A stretch of DNA of 64,000 bases from Tomitella gaofuii (GCF_014126825.1 NZ_CP059900.1:3796954-3860953); one strand, 5' to 3'; positions 32,690 through 41,992 are shown, numbered from the stretch's first letter. The notes: generated from the letters alone by a model not told the origin. Numbers and translations: made by a program.

Positions 32690-34459
32690 ATGGCGCCCGA
32701 TCTCCCCCACCCCGACCACTCTCAGGCCGATCATTCTCAGGCCGACGAACCCCATTCCGGTTCGGACTTCCCACGTCGCAGCTTCCTCGGCGGCGCGGGG
32801 CTCCTGCTCGCCGCCGGCGCCGGGGCCACCCTGGGCTCGTCGCTGGTCCCCGGGACCACGCCGAGCGCCGGCGCCGCAGTCGGCGGCGGCGCGGTGCGTA
32901 AGCGCCCCAACATCGTCATCATCATGACCGACCAGGAACGCCAGCCCATCTACTGGCCCGAGGGCTGGGCGGCGAGGAACCTCCCGCAACGCCAGCGGCT
33001 CGTCGACACCGGCCTGTCATTCATCCACAACGCGTGCAACTCGACGATGTGTTCACCCAGCCGCAGCACGTTGTTCACCGGCCTCTTCCCCGCCCAGCAC
33101 GGGGTGTTCCGCACGCTGACCTCGGGCGGCACGCTGTCGCCGGAGGAACCGGTGCTCTCCCCGGACACCCCCAACATGGCCCGCCTGTTGTCCGCCGCCG
33201 GATACAACGTGCACTACCGGGGCAAGTGGCACATGAGCAAGGGCGCCGACGGCTACGACCCCTCCACCGAGGACATCGAGGGTTTCGGTTTCCACGGGTG
33301 GCAGCCGCCCGAGGCCGGCCAGGACATCGCGCCCGAGCACTTCGGCGGCGGCACCGCCAACATCGACCAGCAGTACGCGGACGAGGCCGTCGAGTTCCTC
33401 AACACGGTGCAGAACGACGCCGACCGCCCCTTCGCCCTCATCGCCAGCTTCGCCAACCCGCACGACATCCTCGCCTACCCGCAGACGTGGGACCAGGAGA
33501 TGCCGGACGGCGGCACCAACTACCGCGATGCCGCGCCCGGCTGCTTCGAGATGGGCATCGAGCTGCCGCCGACCTTCCGCGAGGTCCTCGCGCTCAACCA
33601 CAAGCCGCGCGCCCAGACGCAGGTCAACCTGGCGTCGCAGATCGGGCTGGGCCCGCTCATCGGCGACGACCGGGCGCTGAACTACGCCAACTTCTACGCG
33701 TACGTGCAGAAGGTGGTGGACGCGCACATCGGGGCGGTCATCGACGCGGTCGAGGCCAACGGCCTGCGCGACGACACCATCATCATCCGCCTGGCCGACC
33801 ACGGCGAGATGGGCATGTCGCACGGCGGCATGCGGCAGAAGGTGTTCAACGCCTACGAGGAGACGATGCTGGTGCCGCTGGTCGTCAGCAACCCGCGGCT
33901 GTTCCCGTCCGCGGTGACGACCGGCGCGCTGTCGAGCCTGATCGACGTCATGCCCACGCTCGCGACCATCGCCGACGTCCCCGCCGAGGCGCGCAGCGGT
34001 TTCGACTTCCACGGCGTCGACCTCTCGCCGATCATCGACGACGCGGCGGCCAACCCCGCGTCGCCCACCGCGTCGGTGCAGGACGTGCTCCACTACACGT
34101 TCGACGACGACAACATCGGCCAGCCCGACGGCCAGACGGCGGTGCAGCAGCCGAACCACCTGCGCACCATCCGCGAGCAGACGCGCAAGTTCTCGATGTA
34201 CTTCGACCCGGCATGGCAGGAGCCGCCGGTGTTCGAGATGTACGACATGGCGGCCGACCCGCTGGAGCTCAAGAACCTGGCGGACCCGTTCGCCCCCGCC
34301 CAGTTCCGGCCGGACATGTTCGTCGAGATGCTCGCCAGGCTGGTCGCCGTCATGGCGGAGAAGGGCACGACGCCCGCCGGGATGCCTGCGGTGCCGCCGC
34401 TGCCGGAGATGCCGCCCGGGTCCGTGCTGCCCGACCTTCCGCCGCTCTCGGTGTCGTGA
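32690..34459 (+). CDS. Tat-exported sulfatase
   Basis: The 589-aa protein has a twin-arginine signal (FPRRSFLGGAGLLLAAGAGA, residues about 26-45) and a type I sulfatase domain. PNIVIIMTDQERQ begins the metal site and CSPSR (C121) is the formylglycine-modification motif. YRGKWHMSK and LADHGEMG supply further active-site residues. It should hydrolyse sulfate esters outside the membrane, a sulfur-scavenging role, once C121 is converted by a formylglycine-generating enzyme. The C terminus is Pro/Met-rich. AAGGCAGG precedes the ATG. The substrate cannot be told; choline-sulfatase-like proteins are relatives. Confidence 0.9.
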   Translation: MAPDLPHPDHSQADHSQADEPHSGSDFPRRSFLGGAGLLLAAGAGATLGSSLVPGTTPSAGAAVGGGAVRKRPNIVIIMTDQERQPIYWPEGWAARNLPQRQRLVDTGLSFIHNACNSTMCSPSRSTLFTGLFPAQHGVFRTLTSGGTLSPEEPVLSPDTPNMARLLSAAGYNVHYRGKWHMSKGADGYDPSTEDIEGFGFHGWQPPEAGQDIAPEHFGGGTANIDQQYADEAVEFLNTVQNDADRPFALIASFANPHDILAYPQTWDQEMPDGGTNYRDAAPGCFEMGIELPPTFREVLALNHKPRAQTQVNLASQIGLGPLIGDDRALNYANFYAYVQKVVDAHIGAVIDAVEANGLRDDTIIIRLADHGEMGMSHGGMRQKVFNAYEETMLVPLVVSNPRLFPSAVTTGALSSLIDVMPTLATIADVPAEARSGFDFHGVDLSPIIDDAAANPASPTASVQDVLHYTFDDDNIGQPDGQTAVQQPNHLRTIREQTRKFSMYFDPAWQEPPVFEMYDMAADPLELKNLADPFAPAQFRPDMFVEMLARLVAVMAEKGTTPAGMPAVPPLPEMPPGSVLPDLPPLSVS

Positions 34460-34630
34460 TCACGGCCTGACCGCGCCGTATGACGTCCTGACCACGCCGT
34501 CGCGCGCGGGCGCCGGTTCTGTCGGCGTCCGCGCGTAGCGTGACGCCCTACACAAACCGAACGCGGAGGACTACAGTTAACGGCGATTAACCCAAACGGG
34601 TGATCCGATAGCGAAGAGAGGCGGTTTCCC

Positions 34631-36322
34631 GTGGCCGACGCCGGCACCCCGCACACCCCTGCCACCCCGCACACCCGCGTCCCGGAGCCCGGCAGTGACC
34701 TGGGCGCCTACGTCGACGACCTCATCGCCGGTTACAGCGGCCCGGACGTCTCCGCCGCGCACCTGCTGTGCGACAGGCACGACCCCGCTTCCGTGGCCTT
34801 CACCGTCATCGACGCCGAGCTCGGTTCCGTGGACATCACCTTCGGCGAGTTGCGCTCCCGGTCCGAGCAGGGCGCCGCAGCTCTCGCCGAGCTGGGGGTG
34901 GGGCCGGGCGACGCGGTCGCCACGCTCATGGGCAAGTCGGCCGACCTCGTGTTCACGCTGATGGCGATCTGGCGGCTCGGCGCCGTCCACGTGCCGTTGT
35001 TCACCGCCTTCGCCTGGCCCGCGATCGAGCTGCGCATGAGCGGCAGCGACGCCAAGGTCGTCGTCACCGACCCGGGGCAGCGCGCCAAGATCGAGGACCC
35101 GGCCGGTGCACGGATCGTCATCGCCGACGGCGGCACCGGCACCGTCGGCCGCGACGGCGATCTGGCGCTGTCCACCCTCGTCGACGCGCAGCGGCCCGGC
35201 CGCCCCGCCGCCGTCACCGGCTCAGACGCGCCGCTGGTCATGATCTTCACCTCCGGCACCACCGGCAAACCCAAGGGCGTGCCCGTCCCGGTGTATTCGC
35301 TGGCCTCGTTCCACGAGTACGTCCAGCTGGGACTCGACGTCCGCGAGTCGGACGTGTTCTGGAACGCCGCCGACCCGGGCTGGGCCTACGGCCTCTACTA
35401 CGGGATCCTCGGGCCGTTGACACTGGGACGCCGCAGCCTGCTGCTGTCGTCGGGGTTCTCCCCCGAGCTCAGCGCCAGGGTCATCGAGCACTTCGGGGTC
35501 ACCAACTTCGCCGCGGCGCCCACCGTCTACCGGTCCATGCGGGCCAAGGCCGACGCGCTGCCCGCGAGCCTGCCGCTGCGGCGCGCGTCGTCGGCGGGCG
35601 AGCCGCTCACCCCCGAGGTCATCGAGTGGTCCCAGGAGATCTTCGGCGTCCCCGTGCGCGACCACTACGGGCAGACCGAGCACGGCATGATGATCATCAA
35701 CGGCTGGCACGAGTCGATCCAGCGCCCACTGCGCGACGGTTCCATGGGGCACGCGCTCCCCGGGTGGACGGCGACCGTCCTCTCCGAGGATTCCACCGAC
35801 GCGCTGCCCGCCGGCGAGGTGGGCCGCGTCGCCATCGACGTGCCCGCCAGCCCGCTGATGTGGTTCCGCAGCTACCACGACGCGCCGGAGAAGACCGCCG
35901 AGCGCTTCGCCGACGACGGCCGCTGGTACCTCACCGGCGACGCCGGCCGCACCGACGACGAGGGCTACTACTACTTCTCGTCCCGCGACGACGACGTCAT
36001 CCTCATGGCCGGATACCGCATCGGCCCGTTCGACGTGGAGAGCGTGCTGTCCACACATCCCGCCGTCGCGGAATCGGCGGTGATCGGCGTCCCCGACGAA
36101 CTGCGCGGCGAGGTGCTCGAGGCCTACGTGGTGCTCCGCGCGGGCATCGCCGGCGGCGAGGAGCTCACCGACGAGCTGCAGAAGCACGTCAAGACGGGAT
36201 TCGCCGCGCACGCGTACCCGCGCGTCATCCACTTCGTCGACGAGTTGCCGAAGACGCCGAGCGGCAAGATCCAGCGGTTCCTGCTGCGCAAGCAGCGCGC
36301 CACCGAGGTGCGCGGCAGCTGA
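34631..36322 (+). CDS. acyl-CoA synthetase (AMP-forming)
   Basis: The 563-aa adenylate-forming enzyme shows the phosphate-binding loop IFTSGTTGKPKGVP, the A5 segment VRDHYGQTEHGMM, A7/A8 YLTGDAGRTDDEGYYYF and RDDDVILMAGYRIGP, and the catalytic lysine in TPSGKIQRF. It activates an acid as acyl-AMP and then acyl-CoA; the sequence resembles medium-chain ACSM-type synthetases. A Pro/Thr-rich N terminus of about 20 residues precedes the domain. The GTG start at 34631 follows GAGAGGCGG. A strong terminator lies just after the stop. It could feed the FadE5-type dehydrogenase elsewhere in the window. Confidence 0.9.
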   Translation: MADAGTPHTPATPHTRVPEPGSDLGAYVDDLIAGYSGPDVSAAHLLCDRHDPASVAFTVIDAELGSVDITFGELRSRSEQGAAALAELGVGPGDAVATLMGKSADLVFTLMAIWRLGAVHVPLFTAFAWPAIELRMSGSDAKVVVTDPGQRAKIEDPAGARIVIADGGTGTVGRDGDLALSTLVDAQRPGRPAAVTGSDAPLVMIFTSGTTGKPKGVPVPVYSLASFHEYVQLGLDVRESDVFWNAADPGWAYGLYYGILGPLTLGRRSLLLSSGFSPELSARVIEHFGVTNFAAAPTVYRSMRAKADALPASLPLRRASSAGEPLTPEVIEWSQEIFGVPVRDHYGQTEHGMMIINGWHESIQRPLRDGSMGHALPGWTATVLSEDSTDALPAGEVGRVAIDVPASPLMWFRSYHDAPEKTAERFADDGRWYLTGDAGRTDDEGYYYFSSRDDDVILMAGYRIGPFDVESVLSTHPAVAESAVIGVPDELRGEVLEAYVVLRAGIAGGEELTDELQKHVKTGFAAHAYPRVIHFVDELPKTPSGKIQRFLLRKQRATEVRGS

Positions 36323-36327
36323 CCGCT

Positions 36328-36360
36328 GCGGACCCGCCGGGCCGGCACCGGCGGGTCCGC
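36328..36360. terminator. intrinsic terminator hairpin
   Basis: Arms 36328-36340 and 36348-36360 pair perfectly over 13 bp around GCCGGCA. It begins six nt after the acyl-CoA synthetase stop codon and precedes the leaderless promoter of the next gene. Confidence 0.8.
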
Positions 36361-36391
36361 CGCACCGGCGGCGCGTCCCGCCGTTCGTGCC

Positions 36392-36397
36392 TACGCT
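36392..36397 (+). promoter_or_regulatory. -10 box of a leaderless promoter
   Basis: TACGCT ends 7 nt before the ATG at 36405, where transcription would begin. No Shine-Dalgarno sequence is present. The geometry recurs at several genes here. Confidence 0.6.
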
Positions 36398-36404
36398 GGC
36401 GACC

Positions 36405-37274
36405 ATGAGCATTCCTGCGATCACCCTCAATTCCGGAACGTCGATCCCGCAGCTGGGCCTGGGCGTCTGGCAGGCGTCCGACGAGGAGGCCGAGCGTGCC
36501 GTGGGGGCCGCCCTGGACGCCGGGTACCGGCACATCGACACCGCGGCCGCCTACGCCAACGAGGACGCGGTGGGCCGTGGGCTCGCCGCGTCGTCGGTGC
36601 CGCGCGAGGACGTCTTCGTCACCACCAAGCTGTGGAACGCCGACCACGGCCACGACCGGGCCCTCGCCGCCGTCGATGCGAGCCTGCAGCGCCTGGGCGT
36701 CGACTACGTGGACCTCTACCTGATCCACTGGCCGCTGCAGGACCGCGACCGGCTGCTGCGCACCTGGGACGCGATGGAGGAGATCGCCGAATCGGGCCGC
36801 GCCAAGTCCGTCGGCGTGTGCAACTTCGAGCCGCACCACCTGCAGCTGCTCGTCGACCGCGGCGGCATGCTCCCCGCCGTCGACCAGGTGGAGCTCAACC
36901 CGCACCTGACGCAGAAGGACATCCGCGCCGAATGCGCCAAACTGGGGATCGCCGTCGAATCCTGGAGCCCCCTGGGCGGCACGTCCCGCTCCGGGTGGGG
37001 ACCCGATTCCAAACCGAACACGCTGCTCGGCGACGACACCATCGGCGCCATCGCGCAGGAACACGGCGTCTCGCCCGCGCAGGTGCTCATCCGCTGGCAC
37101 CTGGACAACGGCCTCATCGTCATCCCCAAGTCCGTGCACCCGGAGCGCATCGCCCAGAACTTCGACGTGTTCGGCTTCACGCTCACCGCCGACGACCTGA
37201 CGAGGATCGCCACACTCGACGACGGCACCCGGCTGGGCCTGCACCCGGACGAGATGAACCTCGGCGCGCCGTAA
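36405..37274 (+). CDS. aldo/keto reductase
   Basis: The 289-aa protein is an AKR5-like TIM barrel. It has GLGVWQA at the N terminus, the catalytic tetrad aspartate/tyrosine in HIDTAAAYANEDAVG, lysine in VTTKLWN and histidine in LYLIHWP. The NADPH-binding C-terminal part has IPKSVHPERIAQNF. It reduces aldehydes or ketones such as methylglyoxal or 2,5-diketogluconate; the natural substrate is unknown. The start MSIPAITL at 36405 is set by the leaderless -10 box; an ATG at 36387 would add six residues. It is separate from the upstream synthetase by a terminator. Confidence 0.93.
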   Translation: MSIPAITLNSGTSIPQLGLGVWQASDEEAERAVGAALDAGYRHIDTAAAYANEDAVGRGLAASSVPREDVFVTTKLWNADHGHDRALAAVDASLQRLGVDYVDLYLIHWPLQDRDRLLRTWDAMEEIAESGRAKSVGVCNFEPHHLQLLVDRGGMLPAVDQVELNPHLTQKDIRAECAKLGIAVESWSPLGGTSRSGWGPDSKPNTLLGDDTIGAIAQEHGVSPAQVLIRWHLDNGLIVIPKSVHPERIAQNFDVFGFTLTADDLTRIATLDDGTRLGLHPDEMNLGAP

Positions 37275-37321
37275 GCACGTGCGGGCAGCGAGTCGGACGC
37301 GGGTCCGGGCCGCGCGTCGCT

Positions 37322-37327
37322 TAGGAT
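37322..37327 (+). promoter_or_regulatory. -10 box of a leaderless promoter
   Basis: TAGGAT ends 7 nt before the GTG at 37335. This decides against the ATG at 37326, which lies inside the hexamer. Confidence 0.6.
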
Positions 37328-37334
37328 GCGTCGA

Positions 37335-38579
37335 GTGACTCAGCTCGACCCGGACGTCGAACGGGCGAAGACGGCCGGCGCGACCACGCCGGTCCCCGCA
37401 GCACGCGGCGACGCCGCGCCCGGCGACGCTGCCATGGGCGGCTCCGCCCCCGACGTCGCTGTCGACGAGGGCTCCGAACGCCGGCGCAAGCTGGTCCGCA
37501 TCCGCCGCAGCTGCTACGCGGCGTGGGCCGTGGTGGTGGTGCTGTGGCTGACGTTCTTCGGGTTCCCCTTCGACCGCAACCGCCTGCTGATCCTCATCTG
37601 CCTGGGGCTGCTCACCGTCAGCATCGGCCGCCGGCCCCTGCTGGGCGTCATCCGCGACTGGCTTCCGTTCGCCCTGCTGCTGGCCGCCTACGACCTGAGC
37701 CGGTACCTGGCCATCATCATCGGGCTGCCCACCCATTGGCACCTCGCGGTGGACGTGGACAAGTGGATGTTCGGCGGCGTCGTCCCGACGGTGTGGCTGC
37801 AGGAACAGCTCAAGACGGCCGAGATCCCCTGGTGGGAGATCATCACCAGCACGGTCTACATGTCGTTCTTCCTCATCCCCTACGTGGTGGCCGCGTTCCT
37901 GTGGGTGCGCGACAGGGCGTCGTGGCGCAAGTACGTCATCCGGTTCGTCGCCATCTCCTTCGCCGCGCTGATCGGCTACATTTTCGTGCCCGCCGCACCG
38001 CCGTGGGCCGCGGCGCGGTGCACCGCCGAGCAGGTGGTGGACGGCCCGTCCAACCCGGACTGCATGTTCAGCGACCCGGCCGACACCCCCGACGGCGGAC
38101 TGCTGGGCCCCATGACCACGCACCAGCCCGGGGCCGAGCCGTACGTCGAGCGCATCTCCACCCGCGGCTGGGACGCGACGCACCTGATGGCGGCCCGCAA
38201 AGTGGTCGAATCCGGGCAGAAGAACTCCAACATGGTGGCGGCGATCCCCTCGCTGCACGCGGGCCTCACCGCGCTCATCGCCATGTTCATGTGGCCGCGC
38301 GTGCGCAAAAGGTGGCGGCCGCTGTGGGCGGGCTACGCGCTGACCATGGCGTTCGCCCTCGTCTACACCGCCGAGCACTACGTGTTCGACATCCTCATCG
38401 GCTGGGCGCTGGCAGTGGCGGTGCTGCGGCTCTGCCCGCCGGTGGACCGGTGGTGGGACCGCACCGGGCCCAAGGTGTACGCGCGGCTCGGCGCGTGGCG
38501 GGCGCGGCGGGCGCCGACGGACGTGAGTCCGGACGCCGCAGGGACCGGCGCGGGCGTGACCGGCGCTGAAACGCGGTGA
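37335..38579 (+). CDS. PAP2-superfamily membrane protein
   Basis: The 414-aa protein has six or seven membrane helices after a 55-residue charged N terminus. The inositol-phosphotransferase-like PAP2_3 motifs are present: AIPSLHAGLTALI with the first catalytic histidine, and YTAEHYVFDILIGW with the second histidine and aspartate. Actinobacterial relatives act on lipid phosphates or transfer inositol-phosphate headgroups. The GTG start follows the TAGGAT box. The next gene overlaps the stop codon only if its long start is used. Whether it is a phosphatase or a transferase cannot be told. Confidence 0.85.
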   Translation: MTQLDPDVERAKTAGATTPVPAARGDAAPGDAAMGGSAPDVAVDEGSERRRKLVRIRRSCYAAWAVVVVLWLTFFGFPFDRNRLLILICLGLLTVSIGRRPLLGVIRDWLPFALLLAAYDLSRYLAIIIGLPTHWHLAVDVDKWMFGGVVPTVWLQEQLKTAEIPWWEIITSTVYMSFFLIPYVVAAFLWVRDRASWRKYVIRFVAISFAALIGYIFVPAAPPWAAARCTAEQVVDGPSNPDCMFSDPADTPDGGLLGPMTTHQPGAEPYVERISTRGWDATHLMAARKVVESGQKNSNMVAAIPSLHAGLTALIAMFMWPRVRKRWRPLWAGYALTMAFALVYTAEHYVFDILIGWALAVAVLRLCPPVDRWWDRTGPKVYARLGAWRARRAPTDVSPDAAGTGAGVTGAETR

Positions 38580-38680
38580 CGTTCGAAGTTCAGGCGCGAC
38601 GCCGCGCCGGCCCGCAGACTGGGAGCATCAGCACGGACCCCATCAGCACGGACGCAGCGCCCGCAGACGAGGAGAACCCG

Positions 38681-39764
38681 GTGGCCGACGAGCAGACCGC
38701 GGCGGACATGCCCGCGAACGCGAAGCACGTGCGTGCGGAGGACGCGTTCGACGTCGGGGCGGTCGCGCGGTGGCTGCATGCCACCGCCGGAATCGTCGGC
38801 ACTCCCGAGGTGCGCCAGTTCGCGGGCGGCGCATCCAACCTCACCTACCTGCTGCGCTATCCGGACCGTGACCCTGGTACTGCGCCGCCCGCCGGCGGGG
38901 GCGAAGCCGGCGTCGGGCCATGACATGCACCGCGAGTTCCGGACCCAGCAGCTGCTCGCGCCCGCGTTTCCGCACGTGCCGGAGATGGTGGGGCTGTGCA
39001 CCGACCCGGCGGTGCTGGGCAGCGACTTCTACGTGATGGAGCGCGTGCACGGCACGATCCTGCGGGGAGACGCCGACGTCGCGCTCACGCCCGCGCAGAC
39101 CGGCGCCCTGTGCACCCGGATGGTGGACCTGCTGGTGGAGCTGCACTCCGTCGACCCGGTCGCCACCGGTATCGACGAGTTCAGCCGCGGCCCCGGGTAC
39201 GTGTCCCGCCAGGTGTCGGGCTGGACCCGGCGGTTCGCCAAGGCCCGCACCGACAACGTCCCCGACTTCGCCGCGGTCACCGGCTGGCTCGACGCCCACC
39301 AACAGCCGGACGTGCGGCACGCCGTCATCCACGGCGACTTCCGGTTGGACAACCTGCTGCTGGGACCCGAGTCGGATGGCGATCCCACGCCGCTCCGCCC
39401 GGTGGCCGTTCTCGATTGGGAGTTGGCCACGGTGGGCGACCCGCTGATGGACCTGGGCGCCACGCTCGCCTACTGGGTGCAGTCCGACGACGAGCCGATG
39501 ATGCGCCTGACCAAGCGCCAGCCCTCCGACCTGCCCGGGATGCTCACCCGCGAGCAAATCGTGCAGCGCTACCTCGACGCCACCGGGCTGCACACCGGCA
39601 ATTGGCGGTTCTACGAGGTGTACGGGTTGTTCCGGCTGGCCGTGATCGCGCAGCAGATCTACTACCGCTACCACCACGGGCAGACGACCAACCCGGTGTT
39701 CCGGGACTTCTGGCAGATCGTGGCCTACCTGGAGCAGCGGTGCCGTCGGCTGATCGCGGAGTAG
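38681..39764 (+). pseudogene. phosphotransferase-family gene (ACAD10/APH-like) with a single-base frameshift
   Basis: Residues before the break read FAGGASNLTYLLRYPDRD, and the downstream frame continues LVLRRPPAGAKPASGHDMHREF, which joins exactly as in the aminoglycoside-phosphotransferase-like kinase family. One extra C in the CCC at 38872-38874 breaks the frame. The rest is intact: catalytic loop HGDFRLDNLLL and metal-binding DWELATVGDP. Relatives are linked to acyl-CoA dehydrogenase metabolism and phosphorylate hydroxyacyl groups. GAGGAG lies 6 nt before the GTG at 38681; a GTG at 38576 overlaps the previous stop. It may be a sequencing error or a recent inactivation. Confidence 0.85.
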
Positions 39765-39801
39765 GAAGAAATCGACGAGCAGGCGGCGTGAACTGAAGGG
39801 A

Positions 39802-41412
39802 CTATCCCTCGCTTGCGTCGAGCATCGCCGAGACATCGATCCCGTTCGGCCACTCCAGGGTGCGCGTCGGCACTGCTTTCAGCCCGCCGGCCAGGACCCG
39901 CACATTGCCGTCGTCGTCCGCTTCCACGCGCGCGCGTAAGCCGTGGATCGGCACGCTGAGAACCGGCTCCAGCGACTGACCGTCGAGCCGCGTGAGCAAC
40001 CAATACTGCTTGCCGCTGCGGTCGAACCGCGTCGGGCCCGGCAGCGGCCACCATCCCCTGAGCCCCGTTCCGCCCGGAGGGTGCGCGGTGATCCAGACGT
40101 CGCCGGCGGCCCAGCCGACGTCGATCGGCTTCTCCGGCAGCCGAGCGACCTCACGGAGCGTCAGGTCGGGTTGCACCGAGAACACGGCGGCTCCGGAGAC
40201 CACGCGGAGCGGATCGCCGATCAGTGTGGAATGGCCTACGCCGCCGACTCCCCGCAGTCGCGGGCCCGTCGTCGCCGCACCCGCCGAGTCGACCCGGACG
40301 AGGCGCGGCACTCCGGGATCGGGATCACAGAGAACGACGAACGCGTCGTCATCCACGATCACGTCGATGACCGGTCCTTCCGGGCCGTCGACGGACACCG
40401 GTTCCGTATCGGGACGACGCAGGGACCACCGGCCTTCTTTGCCGCACGTCAGCAGCGTCTCGCCGTCCGCCGCAGCCGCGATGACCTCGCTGTCGTCGAT
40501 TCTCTGAGCCTTCGTGCCCGGCTCGAGCCGGTATACACCGTCACTCCCGGTCACCCAGCAGCCCGTCGGCGTCGCGGAAACCCGTCGCCTCCCCACCGCA
40601 GGCCCCGGCAGAACGTACTCGGTTGCCGCCCCTGCCCCGTCGACGGCCGCGACCAGTGGCAGATCCGCATCGCTCACCCACCACCGGTCTCCGGCGGCGG
40701 ACGCGTCACCAGGAACGAAGCGCGGCCGCGGTGGAATCGGGGGGACATCGTCCAGGTCCAGGTCGACCAGCACTCCCAGGTCGTCATCGACCTCATCGGG
40801 CATGAACCGCGCACCCGTGACGAATACCGGCGGTGGACGGCCTGCCGCCTTCTCCGCGGCGATCTCGGCGTCGATGGCCGCGTCGCGCCAGGGCTGTTCG
40901 AAGAACCTGGGCGCCGATTCGACATCACGGTATCGCCTGTGGCCTGGCTTCACTATCCACGATCCGCCTCGACCTCGGGATAGCCGCTCGCTGACGACCT
41001 GCACGCGGGTGACACGGCCACGCACGCTGCCGCCGACGTCACCGTCCAGATTCGACGAGAATCGCCCGGTGAGCTCCACCTGCCCTGTGCGGGGCCGCCG
41101 CCCGCTCCACACCGCGGTCCACCCGTCGCCTTGCAGGACTCCGGACCACTCCCACCGACGCCCTCCCACCGACCCGGTGTACTGCCACACCGGGTCGCCC
41201 GACCGCGGCAGGAGCAACGCATTGATCTTGGCCGTGCGCTCATCGCCGGTGTCGGATTCGATAGTGCTGCCGGAATCGACTGTCGCGTCGGATTCGATGA
41301 ACCTCAACGGCAGCGTCGCCACATCCCCGACGGCCGGAGGCAGCACGTCGCCGTCCTCGATCAGGGTGCGCCCCACCATGACGGCCATGGTGCGACTCGG
41401 CCTCACGCTCAC
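39802..41412 (-). CDS. large unknown protein, possibly beta-propeller
   Basis: The 536-aa protein has no signal peptide or membrane helix. The C-terminal 300 residues have repeated beta-strand patterns ending in short aromatic or Gly turns (GCWVTGSDGVYRLEPG, GRWSLRRPD, GDVWITAHPPGG), suggesting a propeller. Residues about 140-215 are Arg/Glu-rich, with WRDAAIDAEIAAEKAAGRPPP. I do not recognise the family. The GTG at 41412 has GAGG 6 nt upstream and starts just after the toxin stop; an ATG at 41445 would overlap the toxin gene. It follows the YefM-YoeB module on the same strand, so it may be read through from that operon. Confidence 0.68.
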   Translation of the reverse strand: MSVRPSRTMAVMVGRTLIEDGDVLPPAVGDVATLPLRFIESDATVDSGSTIESDTGDERTAKINALLLPRSGDPVWQYTGSVGGRRWEWSGVLQGDGWTAVWSGRRPRTGQVELTGRFSSNLDGDVGGSVRGRVTRVQVVSERLSRGRGGSWIVKPGHRRYRDVESAPRFFEQPWRDAAIDAEIAAEKAAGRPPPVFVTGARFMPDEVDDDLGVLVDLDLDDVPPIPPRPRFVPGDASAAGDRWWVSDADLPLVAAVDGAGAATEYVLPGPAVGRRRVSATPTGCWVTGSDGVYRLEPGTKAQRIDDSEVIAAAADGETLLTCGKEGRWSLRRPDTEPVSVDGPEGPVIDVIVDDDAFVVLCDPDPGVPRLVRVDSAGAATTGPRLRGVGGVGHSTLIGDPLRVVSGAAVFSVQPDLTLREVARLPEKPIDVGWAAGDVWITAHPPGGTGLRGWWPLPGPTRFDRSGKQYWLLTRLDGQSLEPVLSVPIHGLRARVEADDDGNVRVLAGGLKAVPTRTLEWPNGIDVSAMLDASEG

Positions 41413-41420
41413 TCGAATCC

Positions 41421-41681
41421 TCACTCCCCGTAGTGGTATCGGCATGCGGCGAACCGGATCTCGTCGCCGATGATTTTGTACACCAACCGATGCTCCAGGG
41501 TGATCCGCCGCGACCAGTAGCCCTGGAATCCGTGTCTGAGCTGCTCGGGCTTCCCGATGCCCTCATTGCCGTTGCGCTGGATATCGCGGATCAGCGCGTT
41601 GATGCGCTTGAGCGTCTTGCGGTCCTGCGCCTGCCACCACAGGTAGTCGTCCCACGCCGCCTCGTCCCAGACCAGCCTCAT
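41421..41681 (-). CDS. yoeB: YoeB-type mRNA interferase toxin
   Basis: The 86-aa RelE-fold toxin is close to the YoeB/Txe consensus. It has WDDYLWWQAQDRKTLKRIN, GIGKPEQLRHGFQGYWSRRI, EHRLVYKI and the C-terminal catalytic CRYHYGE, with the histidine and tyrosine used for ribosome-dependent mRNA cleavage. Length matches the family. The ATG at 41681 overlaps the antitoxin stop by 4 nt, which ties toxin synthesis to antitoxin translation. In this family free toxin binds the 50S subunit and blocks initiation by cutting mRNA. All expected active-site residues are present, so it is probably functional. Confidence 0.95.
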   Translation of the reverse strand: MRLVWDEAAWDDYLWWQAQDRKTLKRINALIRDIQRNGNEGIGKPEQLRHGFQGYWSRRITLEHRLVYKIIGDEIRFAACRYHYGE

Positions 41682-41929
41682 TCGGCGAGATCCCGCTCGA
41701 CCCCTTCCCCCGATTCGAGTCGCTTGATGGAGGCGAGGAGGCGACGCGCATTCTCGGGACTCTTGAGCAGGTACGCCGTCTCCTTGAGGGACTCGTACTC
41801 GTCGAGCGCCACCATCACCACCGGGTCGCGTCCCGCACGCGTGACGATGACCTCCTCGCGATCGTCGATGACGCTATCGAGCGTTTCCGCGTACCGCGCC
41901 CGTGATTCCGAATAAGAGATCGTCCGCAC
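41678..41929 (-). CDS. yefM: YefM-type antitoxin (Phd/YefM family)
   Basis: The 83-aa protein starts MRTISYSESRARYAETLDSV, the DNA-binding Phd/YefM fold, followed by VIVTRAGRDPVVMVALDEYESLKETAYLL. An acidic C-terminal part wraps the toxin (LKSPENARRLLASIKRLESG). It neutralises YoeB and represses its own promoter. A CGTACA-N6-TGTACG dyad over the likely -10 at 41985-41990 resembles the TGTACA-centred YefM operators. It is first in the pair. Confidence 0.95.
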   Translation of the reverse strand: MRTISYSESRARYAETLDSVIDDREEVIVTRAGRDPVVMVALDEYESLKETAYLLKSPENARRLLASIKRLESGEGVERDLAE

Positions 41930-41974
41930 TGTCCACCGCCTCGCCCGTCGCCGCTCCGCACTGGAGCACCTTCA

Positions 41975-41992
41975 CGTACAGGATATTGTACG
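41975..41992 (-). promoter_or_regulatory. yefM-yoeB operator and -10 region
   Basis: CGTACA (41975-41980) and TGTACG (41987-41992) form a perfect dyad with a 6-nt spacer. On the minus strand TACAAT (41990-41985) is a good -10 inside the dyad. YefM is known to bind repeats centred on TGTACA. A binding YefM-YoeB complex here would block initiation. Confidence 0.75.
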
